Assembly: GCA_002449595.1 (NCBI GenBank)
Contig: DJXE01000168.1
Coordinates: 1 to 31,904 of the forward strand
Direction: 5' to 3'
DNA: 31,904 nucleotides
Source: Lachnospiraceae bacterium UBA7012
GTDB taxonomy: Bacteria; Bacillota; Clostridia; Lachnospirales; Lachnospiraceae
Position numbers and translations under genes: made by a program. This document shows, one piece after another, positions 5,652 through 14,409 of this stretch; the stretch's first letter is position 1; each line of letters opens with the position of its first letter. The notes under the pieces were generated by a model, which searched no databases, had not been told where the DNA came from, and worked only from the letters and a program-made list of their open reading frames with translations.

Positions 5652-8513
5652 ATGCTTGAGAGGACCGCAGCGCTGAAGCGCAGCAGCAAAAAAGACTATT
5701 ACATCGACAGGATCGACTTTGAACTCGCTTACGCCGCCCGGCTCTCGCAGCTGCGCGGAGGCGTCTTTGACGAAGTGATCCGGGAGACGGAGGCCTTCGT
5801 CGACGAGGCGGCGAAGGAACACGACGGCATCGTGACGCCCGACATCGTGGCGCGCGCGGAGGAGATGCTCTCCCCCGTCCAGGCCGCGGCGAAGGAATAC
5901 ACGATCATCTGCGCTGGGCACGCCCACATCGACATGAACTGGCAGTGGGGCTTCCAGGAGACCGTCGGCGTGACGGTCGACACCGTCCAGACGATCCTGC
6001 ACATCATGAAGCACTATCCGTCGTTCCATTTCTCGCAGTCGCAGGCGTCGGTCTACAAGATCCTCGCGGACTACCGCCCGGATCTCCTTGAAGAAGTGAA
6101 GAAACTCGTGCACGAGGGCCGGTGGGAAGTCACCGCGCCGACGTGGGTCGAGCATGACAAGAATATGCCCAGCGGCGAGTCGCAGGTGCGCCAGCTGCTT
6201 TATGCAAAGCGCTATCTCGCGGATCTTCTTGAGATCGACATGGACGAGATCTGCGTCGACTTCGCGCCGGACACGTTCGGCCACAACGCGATGGAGCCGG
6301 AGCTGCTCACGCAGGCGGGCATCAAGTACTACTACCACTGCCGCGGCAGCAAGAACGTGCCGCAGCTCTACCGCTGGCGCAGCGCCTCCGGGAAGGAGCT
6401 CCTCGTCAACAGGGAGAGAGACTTCTACTTCACCAAGGTCGGCGGCGACATGGCGCTGCAGGCCCTCGAGGTCTCGGCGGATTCCGGCATCGGGACGTCG
6501 CTGCGCGTCTACGGCGTGGGCGACCACGGCGGCGGACCGACCATCAAGGACATCGAGCGGCTGCTGGACATGGACAGCTGGCCGGTCTTCCCGAACTTCG
6601 TGCTTGGCACTTACAGGCAGTTCTTCGAGACCATCGAGAAGGAAAAGGACAGCCTGCCCGTTCACGAGGGTGAGATCAATTTCATTTTCGACGGATGCTA
6701 CACCTCGCAGAGCCGCGTGAAGGCGGGCAACCGCGAGATGGAGAGGAAGCTGTACGCCGCCGAGGCGTGGGACGCGCTGGCGGGAAAGGGCGCGGCGGCA
6801 CTTATGAAGAAGCAGTGCCCGACGTTCCGCGACGCGTGGGAGGCCGTGATCTTCAACCAGTTCCACGACATCGTGACGGGCTCCGGCGTGCGCGACACCC
6901 GCGAGTACGCGATGGGTCTCTATCAGGAAGCCCTCGCGGTCACGGAGAACAGTGAGAAGATGGTCCTGCAGCAGGTCGCCGCGGACATCGACACGAGCGG
7001 GATCCTGAGCGAAGGCGAGATGGACGGCGAGAAGCTCTATCTTTCCGTCGCCTACGGCGCCGGCGTCGGCTCCGGACAGGTCGAGCGCGGCCAGGGCACG
7101 ACCCGCGTGATGCATGTTTTCAATCCGCTGCCGACGGAGCGCACGGAGAGCGTCGAGATGCTCGTCTGGGAGTGGTACGCGGACTTCGAGCGCATGCGCG
7201 TCGAAGATGAGAACGGGGAACCGCTCGAGTTCCAGATCATCGAGAAGGGCTACAACTACTACTGGTGGCACTATTACACGAAGATCCTCGTGCGCGTCAC
7301 GGTTCCGGCCTGCGGTTACGCGACCTGCGTGATCCGCGAGGCGGACAGAAGCGTGAAGGGCATCTTCTATCCGGAGAAGCGCGACCAGACGCCCGAGCAG
7401 TTCGCGCTCGAAAACGAGCTGCTGCGCGTCGTGATCGACCCGCTGGACGGCAGCATCCTGTCCGCGACGGACAAGGAGACGGGCGAGGAGTATGCGGATC
7501 CGGACCGCAGGAACGGTGTGTTCCGGTATATCATCGAGGCGAACCGCAAGGAGATCAGTTTCTGGACGAGCGAGATGTCCTCGTGGCTCGTGGGCCGCTA
7601 CAAGAGCGTGCAGATCATCAACGACAACCCCGCGGAGATGAGCCGGGACGACGGCCCGCTGCGCCAGAGCGTCCTGTACGAGACGGCGTTCGGCGGCGAT
7701 GCGGCTTGCGGCACGGCGAACACCGCGAAGGACGCGGCGTCGACCCTGAAGGTCCGCATCAGCCTGGACAAGGGTTCCCGCTTCGTGAAGTATCACGTCC
7801 TGTGCGATTTCCGCGAGAAGGGATCCGAAGAAAAGGGGACTCCGCAGCTCTCGTTCTATATGCCATTAAGCAGCAGATTTACTGGGTCTTATCTGCAGGA
7901 CATCCCGTTCGGCGTGATCACCCGGCAGGGAAGAACACAGGATATGCCGGCAAACAGCTTTTCCGCCGCTGCTGACGAAGGAAGCGGCTCCGGCGTGATG
8001 ATCGTCTCGAAGGACCGGTACGGCTGGCGCTGCGACGACAGCTCCATCGCGCTGACGCTCCTTCGCGCGAGCTTCGATCCGGATCCGTACCCGGAGAACG
8101 GGCCGTCGGAGATGGAGTTCGCGGTCGGCTTCCTGCCCGCGGGCGCGGCGAAGGACAAGGCGGAGCTCATCCGCGCGGCACAGGCTGTGTGCCAGCCGAT
8201 GACCGTCGTCTCGAACGGATTCCACGGCGGATCCCTGCCGATGGCGCATTCGATGCTCTCGCTCGAAGGGGACGGCGTGCTGGTCTCCGCGGTGAAGCGG
8301 GCGGAGGATGGCGACGGCGTGATCGTCCGGCTGTATGAGGCGGACGGGAAGGACGCCGAGGCGGTCCTTACGTTTGACAGACAGGTAAAGAGTGCGGCTA
8401 TGACCGACGTCCTCGAGAGAGGCGTCCCGGGCGGCGAGTGCCGGCCGGAAGGCTGCGAAGTCACGGCGCGGATCCCGGCAAATTCGATCCGCACGATCCT
8501 CGTGTCGTTCTGA
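5652..8513 (+). CDS. Alpha-mannosidase, glycoside hydrolase family 38
   Basis: 953 residues, typical for GH38. The N-terminal catalytic domain (about 80-360) holds HAHIDMNWQWG with His92 and Asp94 as likely zinc ligands. Asp207 in APDTFGH is the expected nucleophile, and NQFHDIVTGSG supplies another zinc ligand. A middle helical domain and large beta-sandwich domains follow. GH38 enzymes are retaining, zinc-dependent hydrolases that remove alpha-linked mannose from N-glycans or mannosides. No signal peptide is seen, so it should act on imported oligosaccharides in the cytoplasm. The start follows AAAAGGAGG. The isomerase upstream fits onward use of mannose. Confidence 0.93.
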   Translation: MLERTAALKRSSKKDYYIDRIDFELAYAARLSQLRGGVFDEVIRETEAFVDEAAKEHDGIVTPDIVARAEEMLSPVQAAAKEYTIICAGHAHIDMNWQWGFQETVGVTVDTVQTILHIMKHYPSFHFSQSQASVYKILADYRPDLLEEVKKLVHEGRWEVTAPTWVEHDKNMPSGESQVRQLLYAKRYLADLLEIDMDEICVDFAPDTFGHNAMEPELLTQAGIKYYYHCRGSKNVPQLYRWRSASGKELLVNRERDFYFTKVGGDMALQALEVSADSGIGTSLRVYGVGDHGGGPTIKDIERLLDMDSWPVFPNFVLGTYRQFFETIEKEKDSLPVHEGEINFIFDGCYTSQSRVKAGNREMERKLYAAEAWDALAGKGAAALMKKQCPTFRDAWEAVIFNQFHDIVTGSGVRDTREYAMGLYQEALAVTENSEKMVLQQVAADIDTSGILSEGEMDGEKLYLSVAYGAGVGSGQVERGQGTTRVMHVFNPLPTERTESVEMLVWEWYADFERMRVEDENGEPLEFQIIEKGYNYYWWHYYTKILVRVTVPACGYATCVIREADRSVKGIFYPEKRDQTPEQFALENELLRVVIDPLDGSILSATDKETGEEYADPDRRNGVFRYIIEANRKEISFWTSEMSSWLVGRYKSVQIINDNPAEMSRDDGPLRQSVLYETAFGGDAACGTANTAKDAASTLKVRISLDKGSRFVKYHVLCDFREKGSEEKGTPQLSFYMPLSSRFTGSYLQDIPFGVITRQGRTQDMPANSFSAAADEGSGSGVMIVSKDRYGWRCDDSSIALTLLRASFDPDPYPENGPSEMEFAVGFLPAGAAKDKAELIRAAQAVCQPMTVVSNGFHGGSLPMAHSMLSLEGDGVLVSAVKRAEDGDGVIVRLYEADGKDAEAVLTFDRQVKSAAMTDVLERGVPGGECRPEGCEVTARIPANSIRTILVSF

Positions 8514-8561
8514 CACGGGGATCCCGCCGGTTCGGATACCTGCGGAAAGCGGGGAAACGAA

Positions 8562-9029
8562 ATGTTTGACCGGAAAGTAAAGAAGGATATGCGCCTCTAC
8601 GGGTCGAAGATCCTTGACTCGAAGGAATTCCACGAGGCGCTGCAGCAGAAGCACCATATGAGGGCCTCCGTCGGAAGGCACTCGATCCGCGTCACCGAGG
8701 CCAGCCTGCGCATGTCGTACGCGCTGGAGAAGCTCGGCGTGAAGACGGACCGGGAGAGTCTCGTCGTCGGGGGCCTCTGCCACGACCTGGGGATGCTCGG
8801 GCGCAAAGAGAAATACAAAAATGCGTCCGAGACCTGCAGGCAGCATCCGCGGGATTCCGTGGAGATGGCGCGGCGGCTCGCACCTGAGCTGAGTGATAAG
8901 ACGAAAAACATGATTGAGAGCCATATGTTCCCACTGAATGGTAAGGCACCGAACTCTCTTGAAGGCGCGATCCTGACTGTCGCGGACAAGTACGTCTCGG
9001 TGAAGGATCTGATATTCGGGAGGAAATAG
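8562..9029 (+). CDS. HD-domain phosphohydrolase
   Basis: 155 residues covering a compact HD domain. The metal-ligand pattern is complete: His40, His74-Asp75 (CHDLGM), His95, His121 and Asp142. Such proteins hydrolyse phosphate esters of nucleotides or act on cyclic dinucleotides; the substrate is not predictable. The gene has a weak ribosome binding site (GGGGAAA). Its stop lies 3 bp before the cardiolipin synthase start, so the two are co-transcribed and probably coupled. Confidence 0.85.
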   Translation: MFDRKVKKDMRLYGSKILDSKEFHEALQQKHHMRASVGRHSIRVTEASLRMSYALEKLGVKTDRESLVVGGLCHDLGMLGRKEKYKNASETCRQHPRDSVEMARRLAPELSDKTKNMIESHMFPLNGKAPNSLEGAILTVADKYVSVKDLIFGRK

Positions 9030-9032
9030 AAG

Positions 9033-10607
9033 ATGTCGACAGTTCTGCCAAAAACAGTTGAGAAAAAAACAGCGACAAGAAACGGCGTGAAGAGGATGGT
9101 ATTCGTCATCCTCTCGATCCTGGTGGAAGTTTTCCTGATCCTGCTGATGTTCACCAGCCTGAGCAGGCACGCGGAGTGGATCAACCTGCTGACCAGCCTC
9201 ATTTCGCTGACGCTTGTGCTCGTGATCTACGCGCAGAAGAAGACTTCATCGGTCAAGATGCCGTGGATCATGCTCATCATGGCTTTTCCGCTCCTCGGCG
9301 TTGTCCTTTATCTCCTGATCGGTCTAAACGGCGGGACCCACAAGATGCGGAGACGCTACAGCGAGATCGACGACCGGCTCTTCCCGCTGCTCCCGGAGAA
9401 CGACGACGTGCAGGAGAAACTGCGGGAAAAGGATGAAGGCGCGGCCAACATCGCCTTCTACCTGAAGAAGTACGCGCGCTATCCCGCGTATCAGAATACG
9501 GACGTCACTTATTATGACGACGCGGCAAAGGGCCTGGAGGCGCAGCTGAGGGACCTCGCGGCGGCGAAGACGTTCATCTTTATGGAGTACCACGCGATCG
9601 AAGACGCGGAGAGCTGGCACCGGATCCAGGACGTCCTGGAGGAGAGGGTGAAGGCTGGCGTCGAGGTGCGTGTGTTCTATGACGACATGGGAAGCATCGG
9701 GTTCATCACGACGGACTTCGTGAAGCGCCTCGAGAGCGTCGGGATCGCCTGCAGGGTGTTCAATCCGTTCGCGCCGGGACTGAACCTTTTCTTAAATAAC
9801 AGGGACCACAGGAAGATCACGGTGATCGACGGGAAGGTCGGCTTCACCGGCGGGTACAATCTTGCGAACGAGTACTTCAACCTGACGCATCCGTACGGGC
9901 AGTGGAAGGACACCGGCATCCGCATCGAGGGCGAGGCGGTCATGAGCCTCACGATGACGTTCCTCGAGATGTGGAACGCGGTCAAGGACACCGACAACGC
10001 GGAGGACGACGTGCACTTCCGGCAGTACCTGCCGAAGTTTCCTTACAAGGCGAAGGAGGACGGCTTCGTCATTCCGTACGCGGACACCCCGATGGACAAC
10101 ATCCACGTGGGCGAGGACGTCTACATCTCCGTTGCGGAGAATGCGAAGCGCTACGTGTGGTTCATGACGCCGTACCTCATCATCACGGACGAGATGGCGC
10201 ACGCGCTGAGCGTCGCCGCGCGACGGGGCGTCGACGTGAGGATCGTCACGCCGGGCATTCCGGACAAGAAAATCGTCTACCAGGTCACCCGGTCCTACTA
10301 CAACATGCTCGCGGAGAACGGCGTCAGGATCTTCGAGTGGACGCCGGGCTTTTGCCACGCGAAGATGTGCGTCTCGGACGACGTTATCTCGACCTGCGGC
10401 ACGATCAACCTGGACTACCGGAGCCTCTACCATCACTTTGAGAACGGGTGCCTGCTCTGCGGGTGCCAGGCGGTCCTGGACACGAGGGACGACATGCGGC
10501 GCACGATGGAAGAGTGCAGGGAAGTCACGGAGTATTACGCCGGCGGGCGCGGCGCGCTGCTTCGCGCAGGGCAGCTGATCCTACGCCTGTTCGCGGCGCT
10601 GCTGTAA
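9033..10607 (+). CDS. cls: Cardiolipin synthase (phospholipase D family)
   Basis: 524 residues. N-terminal hydrophobic segments (about 22-43, 49-66 and 77-98) anchor it in the membrane. Two HKD motifs follow: His259-x-Lys261-x4-Asp266 and His442-x-Lys444-x4-Asp449, the paired active-site halves of the phospholipase D superfamily. The length and layout match bacterial cardiolipin synthases, which join two phosphatidylglycerols to cardiolipin and glycerol. The start follows GGGAGGAAATAG and lies 3 bp after the HD gene. The flanking HD and membrane-protein genes suggest an envelope-related operon. The family is certain; the exact lipid product is inferred. Confidence 0.92.
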   Translation: MSTVLPKTVEKKTATRNGVKRMVFVILSILVEVFLILLMFTSLSRHAEWINLLTSLISLTLVLVIYAQKKTSSVKMPWIMLIMAFPLLGVVLYLLIGLNGGTHKMRRRYSEIDDRLFPLLPENDDVQEKLREKDEGAANIAFYLKKYARYPAYQNTDVTYYDDAAKGLEAQLRDLAAAKTFIFMEYHAIEDAESWHRIQDVLEERVKAGVEVRVFYDDMGSIGFITTDFVKRLESVGIACRVFNPFAPGLNLFLNNRDHRKITVIDGKVGFTGGYNLANEYFNLTHPYGQWKDTGIRIEGEAVMSLTMTFLEMWNAVKDTDNAEDDVHFRQYLPKFPYKAKEDGFVIPYADTPMDNIHVGEDVYISVAENAKRYVWFMTPYLIITDEMAHALSVAARRGVDVRIVTPGIPDKKIVYQVTRSYYNMLAENGVRIFEWTPGFCHAKMCVSDDVISTCGTINLDYRSLYHHFENGCLLCGCQAVLDTRDDMRRTMEECREVTEYYAGGRGALLRAGQLILRLFAALL

Positions 10608-10661
10608 ATGTGTATGTAACTGTTGGTTTGCCGTTCGGCGGCTTTGATCTCGGAGTTATTC

Positions 10662-12101
10662 ATGAAGAAAAAGAACAATCTGTTTATCAGGATCACCGGT
10701 CTCATTCTGTTTCTGTTTTCCCTGCCGATGGCGATCATGAGCTACGTGCTCGCGATCGATTACCAGTTAAAGTCGCAGGACGACGTCATGCTGTTCCTCG
10801 CGCAGGACTTCCCGACGCTGCTTCTGATGACCCTTTTCCTGATCGTATCGCTGTTCCTGCTTCTGTATGAGGCGGACACCTTCCGGAAGAAGGGAGAGGG
10901 CGGCACATATACCGCGATGACCGTCGGGACGATCCTCGCGGCGCTGCTTACGCTGTACCTGCGGATGCCCGTCGGAGGGATGACTTACCAGCACGTGGTG
11001 AACATCGTACTGGTCCCGTGCGTGCTCTGGCTCATCTCGCAGATCACGATGTTCGCGTTCGGAGATCATATCGTCCGTAATATCGCGACGGCGATCTCGA
11101 TCTTTTCCTTCGTGCTGCCGGTGGCGGCTGCGACGGGCGGCGTCTATTTCGCCGCGTCCGCGGTGGCAGTCCTCGCGGTCTACCTGATCCTGTTCCTGAA
11201 CAGCAGACATGCGCTGCCCGCGCCGGTCCTGATCATCGCAGGGCTCGCGGCCTCCGTGTATCCGTTCCTGATGATCGGATTCCGCACGGAGCCGATCGTC
11301 CTGCCGGAATCCGTCGCGATGGACGGTATGTACTTTTTAAGAAAGTTTGTCGCCCGCTGGAATGACTCGTCGATCCTCACCATGCGCCGCCTCGAGCTCG
11401 CAGCCGCGGAGATCGGCAACGAATCGTTCCTGCAGACCATTTCGTACGGAAGGCTCGGCGCACTGGTCAAATGGCTGATGACGGTCTATCACAGCGCCGT
11501 CTTCCTGGGAGTCACGTTCTTCGCGTTTACGGCGCTGAGGGGCCTGAGAGCGGAAGCGGATCAGGGGAGCTCGGAAGCGGAGAAGCAGACTGTGGACCTG
11601 ACCGAAAGAAAAGCGTCGTCCAAAAAGAACGCGACTGCTCCGGCCGTGAAGCCGGTCCCGCCGGCCGTCCCGCTTACGAACGGCCTGCTCGTGCCCGCCT
11701 GCTTCGTGATCGGCGGCGCAGTCTGGACGTCCATCACCGGGGCATCCAGCTACTACACGCTGCCTTACTATCTGATGCTGCTTCCCATGACAGGCTACGG
11801 CCTCTATATGCTGCTGACCTCGGACCAGCTCGTCGACCGCCTGGGATCCATCACGGGCAGGAAGCGCGAGGAAGAGGCGGCCGCAGCGGCGGCAGCATCG
11901 GAAGAGGTGAAGCCGGTCACGATCGATTTCTCCGCAGATGAGGAGCTCATCGGGACGCCGGATGACGCCAAGGAGCAGAGCGCTCCGGAGACGCAGGAGG
12001 CGCCCGCAGCACACGCCGCGCCCGCAGGAAAGAAGAGCCTCCGGGACATCGCGTCGATGAATACGGCGGAACTGGGCGAAACAGATGAGGATGCCGATTG
12101 A
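10662..12101 (+). CDS. Polytopic membrane protein of unknown function
   Basis: 479 residues; I do not recognise the family. The N-terminal two thirds holds about eight hydrophobic segments (for example about 8-28, 48-68, 84-100, 110-130, 137-175, 185-205, 275-295 and 335-365). A charged Lys/Ser-rich loop lies around 305-330. The last 80 residues are a low-complexity Ala/Glu/Pro-rich cytoplasmic-type tail that includes a poly-Ala run after a REEEAAAA stretch. The ATG at 10662 has a modest CGGAG site 10 bases upstream. It follows cls by 54 bp and is probably in the same transcript. It ends 84 bp before the symporter gene. Confidence 0.7.
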   Translation: MKKKNNLFIRITGLILFLFSLPMAIMSYVLAIDYQLKSQDDVMLFLAQDFPTLLLMTLFLIVSLFLLLYEADTFRKKGEGGTYTAMTVGTILAALLTLYLRMPVGGMTYQHVVNIVLVPCVLWLISQITMFAFGDHIVRNIATAISIFSFVLPVAAATGGVYFAASAVAVLAVYLILFLNSRHALPAPVLIIAGLAASVYPFLMIGFRTEPIVLPESVAMDGMYFLRKFVARWNDSSILTMRRLELAAAEIGNESFLQTISYGRLGALVKWLMTVYHSAVFLGVTFFAFTALRGLRAEADQGSSEAEKQTVDLTERKASSKKNATAPAVKPVPPAVPLTNGLLVPACFVIGGAVWTSITGASSYYTLPYYLMLLPMTGYGLYMLLTSDQLVDRLGSITGRKREEEAAAAAAASEEVKPVTIDFSADEELIGTPDDAKEQSAPETQEAPAAHAAPAGKKSLRDIASMNTAELGETDEDAD

Positions 12102-12142
12102 GAAATCGCTAAAAGCGTTGTAAAGTGTCAATAACAGCAAAC

Positions 12143-12170
12143 CCTGCCGGAACATTGGCAGGCAGTTTTT
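12143..12170 (+). terminator. Terminator-like hairpin directly before the symporter ribosome binding site
   Basis: CCTGCC (12143-12148) pairs with GGCAGG (12157-12162) around an 8-nt loop, then CAG and five T. It ends the upstream operon or acts as an attenuator. The T-run is followed within 3 bases by the GGGGAGG of the next gene, so there is no room for a promoter between them. Confidence 0.5.
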
Positions 12171-12184
12171 GAGGGGAGGTAACT

Positions 12185-13525
12185 ATGAACGAAAGAGAAA
12201 GGCTCGGCAGCAGGCTCGGATTCATTATGCTGTCAGCTGGCTGCGCCATCGGGTGCGGCAACGTCTGGAAATTTCCGTGGATGTGCGGACAGTACGGCGG
12301 CGGCAGCTTCATGCTGGTCTACCTGATCTGCCTCATCGTCCTCGGGCTTCCGGTCCTGATCATGGAGTTTTCCGCCGGCCGCGCGTCACAGGCGAGCCCG
12401 GTGCACATGTACGCGAAGCTCCAGAAGCCGGGACAGAAGTGGGGCTTTATCGGATATCTGATGCTGTTCGGCAACTTCGCGCTGATGGCGTTCTACTGCG
12501 TGGTATCCGGATGGATCATCTACTATTTCTACCGCTTCCTGACAGGGCAGACCGCGGACCTGGGCTTCGTGGGAATGATCACGAACCCTTCCGTTAATGT
12601 GGTCTTCCTGTTCATCACGGTGGTGCTCGCATTCATCATCCTGAGCTTCAACCTGCAGGGCGGCCTTGAGCGCGTCACGAAGATCATGATGTGCGCGCTG
12701 CTCGTCCTTCTGATCATCCTCGCCGGCCACAGCATGACGCTCTCGGGAGCTTCGGAGGGACTTGCGTTCTATCTGATCCCCGACTTCAGCAAGATCAACG
12801 GCAGCGTGATCGTCGGCGCGATGAACCAGGCGTTCTTCACGCTCTCGCTCGGCATCGGCAGCATGGCGATCTTCGGCAGCTACATCGGCAAGGAGCGCTC
12901 CCTGATGGGCGAGTCCATCCGGGTCATCATCCTGGATACGTTCGTCGCCGTCATGGCGGGCCTGATCATGTTCCCTGCCTGCTTCACTTACGGCATGGAA
13001 GTCAACGCCGGTCCGAGCCTTCTGTTTGACACGATGGCGGCGGTCTTCAACAACATGGCGGGCGGCCGCTGGTGGGGCACGCTGTTCTTCCTGTTCATGG
13101 TCTTCGCGGCCATGTCGACCGTGCTCGGCGTCTGCGAGAACATTCTCGCGATGATGAGAGAGCTGACGGGATGGAGCCGCGTGAAGGGCAGCATCATCTG
13201 CGGCGTCGTCGTCTTTGTCTCCGGACTCACGACAGCGCTCGGCTTCAACGTGCTCAGCGGCTTCCAGCCCTTCGCGGAAGGCAGCAGCTGGCTCGACTTC
13301 TGGGATTTCATCGTCTCCAACAACCTCCTGCCGCTCGGCTCGCTCTCGTTTGCGCTGTTCTGCTGCAACAAGTTCGGCTGGGGCTGGGAGAACTTCATCG
13401 CCGAGGCCAACGCCGGCGAAGGCATGAAGGTCAAGGAATGGATGAAGCCGCTGTTCCGCTTCGTTGTTCCTGTCATCATCATTTTCATCTACGTCTACGG
13501 CATCGTGACGTTCCCGTATAAGTAA
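12185..13525 (+). CDS. Sodium:neurotransmitter symporter (NSS/SNF) family transporter
   Basis: 446 residues with about eleven membrane helices, as in the shorter bacterial NSS proteins. The signature lies in helix 1: SAGCAIGCGNVWKFP, then YGGGSFMLVYL, the unwound sodium and substrate site region of LeuT-like transporters. It should import an amino acid or amine with sodium across the inner membrane; the substrate is unknown. The ATG follows GAGGGGAGG. A terminator-like hairpin abuts that site. The downstream ThuA-like gene is 31 bp away and likely co-transcribed. Confidence 0.92.
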   Translation: MNERERLGSRLGFIMLSAGCAIGCGNVWKFPWMCGQYGGGSFMLVYLICLIVLGLPVLIMEFSAGRASQASPVHMYAKLQKPGQKWGFIGYLMLFGNFALMAFYCVVSGWIIYYFYRFLTGQTADLGFVGMITNPSVNVVFLFITVVLAFIILSFNLQGGLERVTKIMMCALLVLLIILAGHSMTLSGASEGLAFYLIPDFSKINGSVIVGAMNQAFFTLSLGIGSMAIFGSYIGKERSLMGESIRVIILDTFVAVMAGLIMFPACFTYGMEVNAGPSLLFDTMAAVFNNMAGGRWWGTLFFLFMVFAAMSTVLGVCENILAMMRELTGWSRVKGSIICGVVVFVSGLTTALGFNVLSGFQPFAEGSSWLDFWDFIVSNNLLPLGSLSFALFCCNKFGWGWENFIAEANAGEGMKVKEWMKPLFRFVVPVIIIFIYVYGIVTFPYK

Positions 13526-13556
13526 TCGGATCTGACAGCAAAGGGAGAAAAGGACT

Positions 13557-14261
13557 ATGTCAGACATCAACATTCTTCTCATCTGTGACGACTACTGGCA
13601 TCCGGCCGAGATCGTCGAGAAGGGGATCGCGGATTTCGCGAAGAACTGCCCGGGGTATCACTTCGATATCGTGCATGACGGCAAGGACATCCTGACGCCG
13701 GAGATGCTGGGCCGCTATCCCGTCATCATCAACGCGAAGAACAACAGCATCAACAGCGCCAATAAAGAACCCTGGTTCGAGGAGGGCGTCTCGGAAGTCT
13801 GCCCCGCGCAGATCCGGGAATACCTGGAGAAGGGCGGACGCCTGATCGTCATCCACTCCGGCAGCGCCGTCAACGAGAACATGCTCGAAGGCTACGGCGA
13901 GAACCACACGAAGCCGAACAAGGAGTACATTGAGCTCATCGGCTGCCGGTTCCTCTATCATCCGGCGCGCTGCGCGACGACGTACCATGTGGCTGAGGAG
14001 GAGCACCCTGTCATGAAGGGCGTCGAAGACTTCACCGTGCGGGACGAGCACTATCATCTCGACGTGTTCGATGAGTCCGTCGAAGTGTTCCTTACTTCCT
14101 CTTCCGTGACCGGCGGGGAAGGCATCATCGCGGGTTATGAGAAAAAGTGCGGTGACGGCGGGATCCTGGTTCTGACCCCGGGACACAACCTTGACGTGTG
14201 GCTGCATCCGCAGTTCCAGAAAATGCTGAAAAACGCGATCGATTACAGCGCGGAAAAGTGA
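13557..14261 (+). CDS. ThuA-like domain protein
   Basis: 234 residues matching the ThuA (trehalose-utilisation) class-I glutamine-amidotransferase-like fold. The start MSDINILLICDDYWHP, the central GGRLIVIHSG strand-turn, the HPVMKGVEDFTVRDEHYH segment and the late GGILVLTPGHN segment are typical. ThuA domains occur in sugar catabolic operons and are thought to bind or modify sugars; the reaction here is not known. The ATG follows AAAGGGAGAAAAGG. No catalytic cysteine like that of true amidotransferases is evident. Confidence 0.8.
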   Translation: MSDINILLICDDYWHPAEIVEKGIADFAKNCPGYHFDIVHDGKDILTPEMLGRYPVIINAKNNSINSANKEPWFEEGVSEVCPAQIREYLEKGGRLIVIHSGSAVNENMLEGYGENHTKPNKEYIELIGCRFLYHPARCATTYHVAEEEHPVMKGVEDFTVRDEHYHLDVFDESVEVFLTSSSVTGGEGIIAGYEKKCGDGGILVLTPGHNLDVWLHPQFQKMLKNAIDYSAEK

Positions 14262-14291
14262 TCTGAAACCGCTCCCATGGGGGCAGGCATA

Positions 14292-14320
14292 TTTTCTCTG
14301 ACCGCTAGATATGGTAAAAT
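14292..14320 (+). promoter_or_regulatory. Extended -10 promoter of the GH32 gene
   Basis: TTTTCT (14292-14297), a 17-bp spacer and TAAAAT (14315-14320) preceded by TGG give an extended -10 promoter. The predicted start near 14327 coincides with the base of the hairpin at 14326-14371. Confidence 0.55.
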
Positions 14321-14325
14321 TCTAA

Positions 14326-14371
14326 GAGTCCGGCACAATGGCTGTGGTTTTCAACAGCTTTTGCCGGACTC
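14326..14371 (+). other. Long hairpin at the 5' end of the GH32 transcript
   Basis: GAGTCCGGCA (14326-14335) pairs perfectly with TGCCGGACTC (14362-14371). Inside, GCTGT (14341-14345) pairs with ACAGC (14354-14358). No T-run follows. It could be a 5' stabilising stem-loop, a protein-binding RNA, or, read as DNA, an inverted-repeat operator at the transcription start. Confidence 0.65.
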
Positions 14372-14409
14372 CGGAATTATTATGGATAAAAACCACAAGG
14401 AGACGGAAC

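Noticed and set aside
5529..7796. Long open minus-strand frame opposite the GH38 gene, and similar ones at 26403-27995, 28147-29748 and 19195-20790
   Set aside because: They mirror clear genes, are rich in Arg/Val/Asp/Leu as expected from GC-rich antisense, and show no family motifs or ribosome sites.
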